Source: Firmicutes bacterium CAG:582
GTDB lineage: Bacteria; Bacillota_I; Bacilli_A; RF39; UBA660
Direction of reading: 5' to 3'
Assembly: GCA_000435515.1 (NCBI GenBank)
Contig: FR884171.1
Coordinates: 1-20,070 of the forward strand
Length of the DNA: 20,070 nt
Position numbers and translations under genes: made by a program. The notes beneath the pieces are model-generated. The model searched no databases and had not been told where the DNA came from. It saw only the letters and a list, made by a program, of their open reading frames with translations. Each line of letters starts with the position of its first letter. Position 1 is the first letter of the stretch. This document shows, piece after piece, positions 1 to 6,139 of this stretch.

Positions 1-1
1 A

Positions 2-319
2 CCAACAACAGCAAGTGCAACAGATTATACAACAGTAGGGAAAAATGTGTTTGCAGCATTAGATACAAATAATACAAAAGGTGTATGTATAAATGATAAC
101 GGATTATTTTGTATAAAACTAAATGATTATGATAATTCAAAAGAAGCATTAAAAAATCATTTTGGAGAATCGACTTGTAGTGACAATGGTTCTTACTTCC
201 GCTGTGCCTCTGATGCGTTCAGCTGCACTGCTAATTCGAATGGCTACGTGAACTGCAATGATACCTCGGCTAGTGAGAAGTGCAATGTTCACCCTTCCGG
301 AGCTGTTGTATGCAGCTAG
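2..319 (+). CDS. DGR target protein, C-terminal part (5' end outside window)
   Basis: The reading frame is open from the left edge (codons from position 2) to TAG at 317-319, so this is the last ~105 residues of a longer gene; the GTG at 47 is internal, not a start. The final ~46 residues are encoded by the DGR variable repeat and would be the diversified, ligand-facing tail. In this tail cysteines recur every 9-10 residues (motifs FSC, VNC, EKC, VVCS), with small and polar residues between them. The part upstream of the VR also has Cys pairs (GVCIND, LFCIKL). There is no C-type-lectin signature visible in what is present. The tail resembles cysteine-rich ends of pilin-like or other exported proteins, but that is a guess because the N-terminus is missing. 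Target status is well supported by the matching TR, Avd and RT downstream. Confidence 0.85.
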   Translation, partial: PTTASATDYTTVGKNVFAALDTNNTKGVCINDNGLFCIKLNDYDNSKEALKNHFGESTCSDNGSYFRCASDAFSCTANSNGYVNCNDTSASEKCNVHPSGAVVCS

Positions 320-332
320 TCCTGCCTCCCTG
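181..332 (+). repeat. DGR variable repeat (VR)
   Basis: These 152 bases align without gaps to the TR at 530-681. There are 23 mismatches; 14 fall on TR adenines (of 42 A in the TR) and 9 on the other 110 positions. From VR base 26 onward the count is 13 adenine-site versus 3 other changes, the signature of adenine-specific mutagenic retrohoming. The first 25 bases contain 6 of the 9 non-adenine changes. About 17 residues differ between the VR-encoded and TR-encoded peptides, and no stop codon is introduced. Confidence 0.93.
310..332 (+). other. Candidate initiation-of-mutagenic-homology (IMH) segment
   Basis: After the last VR/TR mismatch, 23 bases are identical (VR 310-332, TR 659-681), then homology stops abruptly. 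The segment is GC-rich for this genome, contains almost no adenine on the top strand after the TAG stop, and spans the target gene's stop codon. In the Bordetella phage DGR a GC-rich 3' end plus IMH sets the start of cDNA priming; assigning that role here is by analogy. Confidence 0.7.
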
Positions 333-355
333 GGATATCTAGACATCTAAAATCT

Positions 356-377
356 ATCTTTTGATTTATCAAAAGAT
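356..377 (+). other. Hairpin/cruciform just downstream of VR
   Basis: Perfect inverted repeat: ATCTTTTGAT at 356-365 and ATCAAAAGAT at 368-377 with a 2-base centre. It starts 24 bases after the VR ends. DGRs commonly carry a short hairpin/cruciform at this place that helps target recognition, which is the reading I favour. It lacks a following T-run, so it is not a typical terminator. Confidence 0.6.
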
Positions 378-388
378 GTTGAGGAGCA

Positions 389-469
389 ATGCGACGAAAA
401 AGTGCCGAACGGAAGTGTAGGCATCAAAGTTTTGAAATAGTTGGTATCAACTATTTCAAAAAAAATTAA
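389..469 (+). CDS. Possible 26-residue ORF between VR and TR
   Basis: ATG at 389 follows GAGGAG at 381-386 (spacing only 2 bases), and the frame stops at TAA 467-469. The peptide is basic (begins MRRKSAERK). The segment 381-425 is about half G+C, unlike its AT-rich surroundings, and a second frame over it is also open for a short stretch. It may be a remnant of an older gene, a structured part of a DGR RNA, or chance. I would not rely on it as a gene. Confidence 0.2.
   Translation: MRRKSAERKCRHQSFEIVGINYFKKN
430..461 (+). other. Long perfect inverted repeat between VR and TR
   Basis: The arms are 430-443 and 448-461, 14 bp with a 4-base loop (GTAT); the core is GAAATAGTTG / CAACTATTTC. On the plus strand it is followed by A-rich sequence, not a T-run, so intrinsic termination in that direction is unlikely. 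It lies about 70 bases upstream of the TR, where it could bound the TR RNA or form a second cruciform. Confidence 0.5.
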
Positions 470-529
470 TAAATTAGAAAGGAAATATAATAAAAATTTT
501 GGGGTATTCTGAATTTAATGGAGTTTTAG

Positions 530-681
530 TGACAATGGTTTGTGCTTCTTCTACAACTCTGATACGTTCAACTGCAATGCTAATTCAAATGGCAACGTGA
601 ACTGCAATGATAACTCGACTAATGAGAACTGCAATGTGAACTCTTCCGGAACTGTTGAATGCAGCTAGTCCTGCCTCCCTG
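530..681 (+). repeat. DGR template repeat (TR)
   Basis: This non-coding partner of the VR lies 197 bases downstream of it and 176 bases before the Avd gene. It is rich in AAC/AAT codons when read in the VR frame, the codons that give the widest amino-acid range under adenine mutagenesis. TGC cysteine codons, which lack adenine, are spaced through it and so stay fixed. It would be transcribed into the RNA that the DGR reverse transcriptase copies with errors at adenines. Confidence 0.93.
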
Positions 682-768
682 AACTTCCAATACACTTTAT
701 TTAATTAGTAATATTTTAAATTAAAGATTTGGAAATAAGAATATTCCATGTGGAAACACAAAATATAT

Positions 769-841
769 GCAGTAAATGAAAATTTAGATTAGTAATAAAT
801 ATTATGAAACTCTTTGTTTTCTACCCTTACTGCTTTTTTTT
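769..841 (+). terminator. Possible long-loop terminator after TR; remainder of 682-857 otherwise empty
   Basis: GCAGTAA at 769-775 can pair with TTACTGC at 827-833, directly followed by eight T (834-841). The loop of ~51 bases is long for an intrinsic terminator, so this is tentative; it could end or structure the TR RNA before the Avd gene. The rest of 682-857 shows small inverted repeats (for example TTCCA/TGGAA near 744-755) and no convincing ORF. Confidence 0.3.
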
Positions 842-857
842 ATTATAAAAATGTCTT

Positions 858-1253
858 ATGGAAGAAGTAAATACTAAGAAAAAACAAAAGTTAGATAATT
901 TATATAATAAATATAAACCTCATGAAAAGTTTCTAATTGCAAAACAAGCTCGTAAAACAATTAGATATATTGAAAGAAATACAATGAGTTTTCCAAATGT
1001 TTATAAAGTGCTAAAAACTAGAATTATTGATTGTAGTTATGTAATACTTGAAAATATATATCGAGCTAATATATTTCAAGAAATAGATTATAAAAAAGAA
1101 GTTGTTGTAAATATTCAAATGTTGAATTTTTATTTAGAAGAAGCTTTAAGAAAAGATTTAATTAGTAATAAAAAGTTTGAAAGTTATAGTAATCATTTAC
1201 TTGAATTAGATTTAATGGTTAGAAGTTGGTTTAAATATGAAAAGAGTATCTAA
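858..1253 (+). CDS. avd: DGR accessory variability determinant (Avd-like four-helix-bundle protein)
   Basis: This 131-residue, lysine-rich, all-helical protein has no signal peptide. Avd proteins are small basic four-helix bundles that assemble as pentamers, bind the DGR RT and the TR RNA, and are needed for mutagenic cDNA synthesis. Features that fit: length near 130, no obvious enzymatic motif, an aromatic/basic C-terminal helix (around LDLMVRSWFKYEK, residues ~116-129), and a position between TR and RT. The ATG at 858 has no good Shine-Dalgarno, but TAA at 846-848 blocks a longer frame. The 3' end overlaps the RT start by 17 bases, implying translational coupling. The call rests mainly on context and size. 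Confidence 0.8.
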   Translation: MEEVNTKKKQKLDNLYNKYKPHEKFLIAKQARKTIRYIERNTMSFPNVYKVLKTRIIDCSYVILENIYRANIFQEIDYKKEVVVNIQMLNFYLEEALRKDLISNKKFESYSNHLLELDLMVRSWFKYEKSI

Positions 1254-2070
1254 TATTTACTATAAAGTATATGATATAGATAATATTAGTAAAATGTGTG
1301 ACTTAGTATGTTCTAAAGTAAGAAACAAAGAAAAAGCTGAAAAGTTTATGCTATATAAAACGGAGCATATTATTAATATTAGAAATAAATTAATATCTAA
1401 AAATTTAAATTTTTCTAGATATAATATATTTCTTATTACAGATCCTAAATCTCGAGTAATAATGTCTCAAAGCATAGAAGATAAGGTAATCAATCATTTA
1501 ATAGCTAAATATTTATTAGTTGATGTATATGAAAATATTTATACTAATTCTATGTGTGCAACTAGAATTAATAAAGGGTCTAGTTATGGAATAAATCTTG
1601 TAAAAAAATATTTAAATGAGATTAAATATAAGAATGATAATTTTTATTATTTAAAATTGGATATAAAAAAATATTTTTATAATATAGATCATGATATTTT
1701 AAAAAATATTTTAAATAGAAAAATAAAAGATAAGGATGTTTTAGATGTACTTTATAAAATAATTGATAGTACCAATTCCACTTATATAAATGATTGTATA
1801 AAAAAATTAAAAAATGATCGAATTAAGTATTTGGATAATTTGGAGTTAATAAAAGAAACTGAAGAAATACCTTTATATGAATATGATAAAGGTTGTAGTA
1901 TTGGTAATCAAACATCTCAAGCATTTGGTTTAATTTATTTATGTGGTTTTAATCATTATTTAAAAGAAAATTTACATTTAAAATATGTAGTTAATTATAT
2001 GGATGATTTTATTATTATTCATGAAGATAAAAATTATTTGAAATATTGTTTAGAGAAGATAGAAAAATAA
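1237..2070 (+). CDS. DGR-type reverse transcriptase, fingers and palm (prematurely ended by frameshift)
   Basis: An RNA-directed DNA polymerase that copies the TR RNA with adenine errors. Visible motifs: basic N-terminus and fingers (ITDPKSRVI ~68-75); motif A with catalytic Asp142 (YLKLDIKKYF); the block-4 sequence IGNQTSQ at 222-228, the SQ form typical of DGR RTs; and the catalytic YMDD box at 254-257. The frame stops at TAA 2068-2070 after 277 residues, but the thumb continues one frame over to 2365. Removing one A from the run of five A at 2063-2067 gives a single ORF of 375 residues, a usual DGR RT length. Either the gene is recently inactivated, the sequence has a homopolymer error, or expression involves +1 frameshifting. 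It overlaps the Avd-like gene by 17 bases and has no ribosome binding site of its own. Confidence 0.92.
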   Translation: MKRVSNIYYKVYDIDNISKMCDLVCSKVRNKEKAEKFMLYKTEHIINIRNKLISKNLNFSRYNIFLITDPKSRVIMSQSIEDKVINHLIAKYLLVDVYENIYTNSMCATRINKGSSYGINLVKKYLNEIKYKNDNFYYLKLDIKKYFYNIDHDILKNILNRKIKDKDVLDVLYKIIDSTNSTYINDCIKKLKNDRIKYLDNLELIKETEEIPLYEYDKGCSIGNQTSQAFGLIYLCGFNHYLKENLHLKYVVNYMDDFIIIHEDKNYLKYCLEKIEK

Positions 2071-2365
2071 TTTATTTGAAAATTTAAAGTTAGATTTAAA
2101 TAAAAAGAAAACTAAAATTAATGGAATAAAAAATGGTATTGATTTTTTAGGATATAGATTTATTATTAAAGATAATAAAATTATTATGAAATTAAGAACT
2201 AGAGTTAAAAATAACTTTAAAAGAAAAATTAAAAATTTAATTTTGTTGGTTAATCATAATTATATTGATGAAAAAACATTCAATAATTGGTTATCAAGTT
2301 ATAATGGCTTATTAAAATATGGATGTTGTAGAAATTTATATTATACATATTTTAAATTGCAATAA
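2069..2365 (+). pseudogene. Out-of-frame remainder of the DGR reverse transcriptase (thumb)
   Basis: The frame continues from about 2069 to TAA 2363-2365, in +1 relative to the RT ORF, and encodes ~97 residues without a start codon of its own. It carries the expected post-palm landmarks: LKLDLNKKKTKI just after the junction (the RT motif near the end of the palm), IDFLGYRF (the primer-grip-like FLG motif), then a basic helical thumb ending in an aromatic-rich tail (YYTYFKLQ). This is clearly the missing C-terminal third of the upstream RT. Confidence 0.88.
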
Positions 2366-2391
2366 CTTTAAAATATTATGTCTCTTTTTTT

Positions 2392-2419
2392 TTGTATTTT
2401 TTTAGTGTATACTTATAAT
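2392..2419 (+). promoter_or_regulatory. Weak candidate promoter before the amidase gene
   Basis: TTGTAT at 2392-2397, a 16-base spacer, then TATAAT at 2414-2419. A second -10-like TATACT sits at 2408-2413. Transcription would begin close to or within the ribosome binding site, leaving a very short leader, so the exact hexamers are uncertain. Confidence 0.35.
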
Positions 2420-2436
2420 AAGTGGAGTTGGTTAAA

Positions 2437-4134
2437 GTGCGTAGAAAAAAACTATATATTACTTTAGTTTGTTCATTTATTGTCGCTACAATTTTAAGTG
2501 TATTTATTTTACTTAATAGTAATAAAATTTTAACTAATTTTAAGATTATAAGTGTAGATAATAATATGCGAGAATATACTGTAAAGTATGAACGAGTTAA
2601 AGCAGCTGTTAATTATCGTATAACTATATATGATCAAAACGATATAAAAATATATGATGAAACATTTGATTCTAATGTGGCTAAGTTTAATTTAAATAAT
2701 CTTGAATATGATAACACATATTCTTTAATGGTTTATGCAATTGATAAGTCTGGTGAAACTCGTCCTGCTAAAAGTGAATATAAATTTAAATGGGATGAAG
2801 CGAGTATGGAATATGATTCTACAATATTAAATGATGAAGATTTATATTTAACCATTGATGGTGATTTACAAAATAAACATTATAAAATAGAATGTCTTTT
2901 TAATGATAATGTTAAACTAAGTGAAGAACTGACCAAAGATGAATACGTTGTTAGTAAGAGTATCTATCAAGGATTATCCGGTATTTTAAAAGTTCAAATT
3001 AAATCCGGTGAAAAGATTGTTGATGAGCATAGTTTTTATAATAATATGAATCCTATAAGTGATGTTACTATTTCTTCTATTGAAGATAATTCTATTCTTA
3101 AATATAATGATGTGTATTTAGAGTTTACTGGTGGAGATAATTCTGAAAGTACTGAGATAAAGATTTATGAAAATAAAAAACTTATTAAAACAAGTTCTAC
3201 AACTAAGAAAAAAGTTATTTTATCTAAAAATTTATTTAAAACGGGATTAAATTATAAAATTGAAGTTATTCCTACTATTGGTGAATATAAAAAGAACGCA
3301 AGTGTTAATTTTCAAATGAGTGAAAAAGAACAATTAAAGCCAGTTTATATTTCTAATAATTGGAATCATATTAAACGTGGAACTAAAATTACTTTAGCAA
3401 GTCCTGATAAAGATGCAACTATTTATTATACGTTAGATGGAAATAATCCAGAAAGTTTTGGTATTCCTTATAAAGAACCTATCACGATTAATGAAAATGT
3501 TACATTAAAAGCTGTTGCTGTAAGTGATAATAAGGTAAATAGTATCATTAAGACATATAATATTGACGTAAGTGATATGGCTCAGTTAAAGGTGTATATA
3601 AGTCCATCTAATCAATCTAAAAACTTTGGTGTTAAAGAAGCTCTTTACACTAATGAAAGAGATGAAATGAATGATTTATCTAATTATATAGTTGAAAGAC
3701 TTGAACGTTTTGGTGTAAAAATAAAAAGAAATAATTCTAGTGGAAATATTAATTTATGGTTAAAAGAAAGTAATTATTTTGGAGCTAATTTACATATTGC
3801 GATACATTCTAATGCATCAGTTAATCATACTTCTCGTGGTATTGAAACTTGGATTCATTCAGAAAGTAGTGATACTTATAGTCTTGCTAATAAGATTCAA
3901 AAAGATTTAGTAAGCATATATCCTGATAAAGATAAAGCATATGCTGATCGTGGAGTAAAATATGCTAATGGAGCTTTAGGAGAAGTAAATGATAATTATC
4001 TTCCATTTGGAATTTTAGTTGAAGTTGCACATCATGATTATTATGAAGATGCTTTATGGATTATGCAAAATAAAAAATTAATTGGTTATAATATAGCTGA
4101 TTCAATATTAAAATATTATCAAATTATAGAATGA
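2437..4134 (+). CDS. Membrane-anchored N-acetylmuramoyl-L-alanine amidase with Ig/FN3-like and chitobiase-like domains
   Basis: Predicted 565-residue wall hydrolase that would cut the bond between muramic acid and the L-Ala of the stem peptide, outside the membrane. One uncleaved-looking transmembrane segment (~5-27) is followed by FN3/Ig-like beta domains (~35-290), a chitobiase C-terminal/Fn3-assoc-like domain (~300-380, motif YYTLDGNNPE) and a C-terminal Amidase_3-like domain (~385-565). Candidate zinc ligands and catalytic Glu: E407 (TNERDEMN), H457 (IAIHSNA) and E529 (ILVEVAHHD). The usual first zinc His of the GHGG motif is absent; the strand begins YISPSNQ instead, as I recall for a recognised amidase subgroup. 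I chose GTG 2437 because GGAG at 2424-2427 is well spaced to it; GTG 2422 would add five residues but has no ribosome binding site. Confidence 0.83.
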   Translation: MRRKKLYITLVCSFIVATILSVFILLNSNKILTNFKIISVDNNMREYTVKYERVKAAVNYRITIYDQNDIKIYDETFDSNVAKFNLNNLEYDNTYSLMVYAIDKSGETRPAKSEYKFKWDEASMEYDSTILNDEDLYLTIDGDLQNKHYKIECLFNDNVKLSEELTKDEYVVSKSIYQGLSGILKVQIKSGEKIVDEHSFYNNMNPISDVTISSIEDNSILKYNDVYLEFTGGDNSESTEIKIYENKKLIKTSSTTKKKVILSKNLFKTGLNYKIEVIPTIGEYKKNASVNFQMSEKEQLKPVYISNNWNHIKRGTKITLASPDKDATIYYTLDGNNPESFGIPYKEPITINENVTLKAVAVSDNKVNSIIKTYNIDVSDMAQLKVYISPSNQSKNFGVKEALYTNERDEMNDLSNYIVERLERFGVKIKRNNSSGNINLWLKESNYFGANLHIAIHSNASVNHTSRGIETWIHSESSDTYSLANKIQKDLVSIYPDKDKAYADRGVKYANGALGEVNDNYLPFGILVEVAHHDYYEDALWIMQNKKLIGYNIADSILKYYQIIE

Positions 4135-4157
4135 TTTATCTACTTTTGTCGAATCTA

Positions 4158-4186
4158 TTGAACTTATAAAATTTAAGTAATATAGT
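4158..4186 (+). promoter_or_regulatory. Candidate promoter for the 31-codon ORF/small transcript
   Basis: TTGAAC at 4158-4163, 17 bases, then TATAGT at 4181-4186 (TAATAT at 4178-4183 overlaps it). It precedes a short ORF and a strong terminator, so together these could define a small transcript of ~115 bases. Confidence 0.4.
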
Positions 4187-4201
4187 TTAATTGGTGAACA
4201 T

Positions 4202-4297
4202 ATGAAAAAGGTAAACAGAATACTTGATTCAATGATAAGTGATATTGATAAAGTGAAATTAGGGTTGTATGAAGCTTCTACTAAAAGAAAAAAGTAG
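4202..4297 (+). CDS. Small hypothetical protein (31 residues)
   Basis: ATG at 4202 is preceded by GGTGA (4193-4197) at normal spacing and ends at TAG 4295-4297. The peptide is helical and highly basic at both ends, starting MKKVNRILDSMI and ending STKRKK. Its last ten or so codons lie within the 11-bp stem of a terminator. No family is recognised. Promoter, ribosome binding site, ORF and terminator are all present in 150 bases, which argues for a real small gene or a small RNA, but an ORF this short can occur by chance. Confidence 0.4.
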   Translation: MKKVNRILDSMISDIDKVKLGLYEASTKRKK

Positions 4298-4308
4298 AAG
4301 CTTTTTTT
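4272..4308 (+). terminator. Strong intrinsic terminator
   Basis: AAGCTTCTACT (4272-4282) pairs perfectly with AGTAGAAGCTT (4293-4303) around a 10-base A-rich loop, followed by a T-run (4302-4308). It would end transcription of the small ORF and read-through from the amidase, isolating the downstream ATPase gene. Confidence 0.88.
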
Positions 4309-4385
4309 GCAAAAGTGTGATAAAATCACGTAAAATATTTGCAAAAGTGTGATGAAAGTGTATAAAATTCCTGCAAAAGTGTGAT
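4307..4385 (+). repeat. Three direct repeats with exact 32-bp period upstream of the ATPase gene
   Basis: TGCAAAAGTGTGAT occurs at 4308-4321, 4340-4353 and 4372-4385, each start exactly 32 bases after the last (about three helical turns). A partial fourth half (TTGTGAT, 4399-4405) runs into the -10 element. The last full copy covers the -35 region of the ATPase promoter. This arrangement suggests an operator array bound by a protein, perhaps the ATPase itself or a dedicated regulator. Confidence 0.85.
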
Positions 4386-4401
4386 TTTGTAAAAAATATT
4401 G

Positions 4402-4410
4402 TGATATACT
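4402..4410 (+). promoter_or_regulatory. Extended -10 promoter of the ATPase gene
   Basis: TG (4402-4403), one base, then TATACT (4405-4410), 18 bases before the start codon. No good -35 hexamer is present; the third direct repeat occupies that place, so transcription is likely repressed or activated by whatever binds the repeats. Confidence 0.5.
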
Positions 4411-4427
4411 AGTTATAGGTGATGCAT

Positions 4428-5726
4428 ATGAAAAGAAAAATAATGAGCGATCTTATAGAATGGAAGAATAGTAAAAATCGTAAGCCTTTAATTTTAAAAG
4501 GGGCAAGACAAGTTGGAAAGACCTATATTCTAAAAGAATTTGGTAATAAATACTATAACAATGTTGCATATTTTAATTTTGATCATGATAATGGTTTATA
4601 CAGTTTGTTTGAAAACAGCAAAAATCCGGAAAGAATAATTGAACAATTATCTTTAGTAAATGGTTCAAAGATTGAAAAGGGTAAAACTCTAATAATATTT
4701 GATGAAATACAAGAATGTCCTGATGCACTTAATTCTTTAAAATATTTTTGTGAAGATGAACCGGAATATCATATTGCTTGTGCTGGTTCTTTACTTGGAA
4801 TAAGACTTTCTAAAACATCTTTTCCAGTTGGTAAAGTAGATTTTCTAAATTTATACCCAATGACTTTTAGCGAGTTTTTAGAAGCAGATGGTCGTGGAAA
4901 TCTTGTGGAATTTATGAAAACTATTCATAACATTGAAAACATTCCTAAAATATTTGAAGATGAGTTGATTGAAAAACTTAAAATTTATTATATTGTTGGT
5001 GGTATGCCAGAGGTTGTTTATTCTTGGGTTAATGAGAAGAATATTGAAAGAGTAAATTATATTCAACAAAATATTTTAGATTCATATTCTAGTGATTTTT
5101 CTAAACATACAGAGGCAAGCGAAGCAAATAAAATATCTTTAATTTGGAATGGAATTCCATCTCAACTTGCTAGGGAAAACAAAAAGTTTGTTTATCAAGC
5201 TGTTGCAACAGGAGCTAGAGCTAGAGAATATGAAGGTGCTTTGAATTGGTTAAATGATGCTAATTTAATCTATAAATGCTATAATGTCAGCAAATGTGAT
5301 TTTCCGTTAATTGCCTATAATGATTTAAGTGCTTTTAAAATATATATGAATGATATCGGCCTTTTAAGAAGAATGTCTAATTTAGATAGCAGTATAATTA
5401 TAAATGGAAATAAATTATTTGAGGAATTTAAGGGTTCTTTTACAGAAAATTATGTTTGTCAAACTTTGATTAGTTTGTTTGGCAATTCATTAAATTATTT
5501 TACTTTTGATAGAAATGAAATTGACTTTATTATTCAATATAAAAATGAAATTATTCCAATAGAAGTTAAATCTAATAAGAGTACAAATAATAATAGTTTA
5601 ACTAAATATTGTGATAAATATAATCCACAAAAATGTTTAAGATTTAGCCTTAATAATTTAAAACAAGATGGAGCTATTATAAATGTTCCATTATACTTTA
5701 TTGAATATATTGAGAATATTTTATAA
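4428..5726 (+). CDS. AAA-type ATPase with C-terminal DUF4143 domain
   Basis: A 432-residue cytoplasmic ATP-binding protein. Walker A GARQVGKT is at 25-32, Walker B IIFDEIQ has D92/E93, and a sensor-like segment is seen at HIACAGSLLGI. YYIVGGMPE is characteristic of the winged-helix part of this superfamily. The C-terminal DUF4143-type domain has D366 (EIDFII), then E379 and K381 (IPIEVKS), a D...ExK pattern of PD-(D/E)xK nuclease-like folds. The family is widespread in bacteria and archaea, often as mobile-looking paralogs; its biological role is not established. The ATG at 4428 is preferred over GTG 4419 or ATG 4422 because AGGTGA (4417-4422) is the ribosome binding site. It is a single-gene unit behind the 32-bp repeat array. 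Confidence 0.93.
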   Translation: MKRKIMSDLIEWKNSKNRKPLILKGARQVGKTYILKEFGNKYYNNVAYFNFDHDNGLYSLFENSKNPERIIEQLSLVNGSKIEKGKTLIIFDEIQECPDALNSLKYFCEDEPEYHIACAGSLLGIRLSKTSFPVGKVDFLNLYPMTFSEFLEADGRGNLVEFMKTIHNIENIPKIFEDELIEKLKIYYIVGGMPEVVYSWVNEKNIERVNYIQQNILDSYSSDFSKHTEASEANKISLIWNGIPSQLARENKKFVYQAVATGARAREYEGALNWLNDANLIYKCYNVSKCDFPLIAYNDLSAFKIYMNDIGLLRRMSNLDSSIIINGNKLFEEFKGSFTENYVCQTLISLFGNSLNYFTFDRNEIDFIIQYKNEIIPIEVKSNKSTNNNSLTKYCDKYNPQKCLRFSLNNLKQDGAIINVPLYFIEYIENIL

Positions 5727-5740
5727 ACTTATACAACCAA

Positions 5741-5769
5741 TTGACAATAAGCTTAAAAAATAATAAAAT
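5741..5769 (+). promoter_or_regulatory. Promoter of gpsB (and possibly rnpB)
   Basis: TTGACA (5741-5746), 17-base spacer, TAAAAT (5764-5769): a near-consensus housekeeping sigma promoter, 34 bases before the gpsB start. Transcription probably runs through gpsB into the RNase P RNA, with which gpsB overlaps. Confidence 0.85.
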
Positions 5770-5803
5770 TATAAGTGTTAAGAAGAAAAAATAGGGTGAT
5801 TAT

Positions 5804-6139
5804 ATGTATAATGAAAAAATATTTTTAACTCCTCAAGAAATACTTGAAAAAGAGTTTAAGATTGATGCTAAAGGATATAGACCTCAAGAAGTGGATAAAT
5901 TTCTTGATATGGTTATAAGAGATTATACAGAATTTGCGAGTATTATCAATAAACTTAAGAATGATAATAAGTATTTAGCTGAAGATAATGCTAAATTAAA
6001 AGCAGAATATCGTAAGCTTAAAAATATTATTGATAGTGCTGAAGAAAATAATGGATCATCTAATAATAGTTTCAATAACATTGATCTTCTTAAAAGAATA
6101 AGCAATTTGGAAAAAATTGTATATGGTAAAGATGAATAA
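5804..6139 (+). CDS. gpsB: Cell division protein GpsB (DivIVA family)
   Basis: The 111-residue cytoplasmic protein has the GpsB/DivIVA N-terminal membrane-binding domain: LTPQEILEKEF, then the conserved KGYRPQEVDKFLDMV (~24-38), then a coiled coil (~45-78), a short Ser/Asn linker and a C-terminal helix (~94-108). Length matches GpsB, not the longer DivIVA. GpsB links penicillin-binding proteins and other wall-synthesis enzymes to the divisome. It is followed at once by rnpB, the same neighbourhood as in Bacillus subtilis. RBS AGGGTGAT lies at 5793-5800. Confidence 0.95.
   Translation: MYNEKIFLTPQEILEKEFKIDAKGYRPQEVDKFLDMVIRDYTEFASIINKLKNDNKYLAEDNAKLKAEYRKLKNIIDSAEENNGSSNNSFNNIDLLKRISNLEKIVYGKDE

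Noticed and set aside
47..319. GTG at 47 as the start of a 90-residue gene
   Set aside because: The frame is open upstream to the edge, there is no ribosome binding site, and DGR targets are normally longer. It is the end of a truncated gene.
858..2365. Group II intron or retron in place of a DGR
   Set aside because: No intron RNA domains V/VI or maturase/endonuclease regions are seen, and no msr/msd. The SQ-type RT motif, Avd-like gene and TR/VR pair identify a DGR.
4307..4385. Three evenly spaced repeats suggest a mini CRISPR array
   Set aside because: Only 14-15 of each 32 bases are repeated, spacers are shorter than repeats normally allow, no cas genes are nearby, and the array sits on a promoter. 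An operator array fits better.
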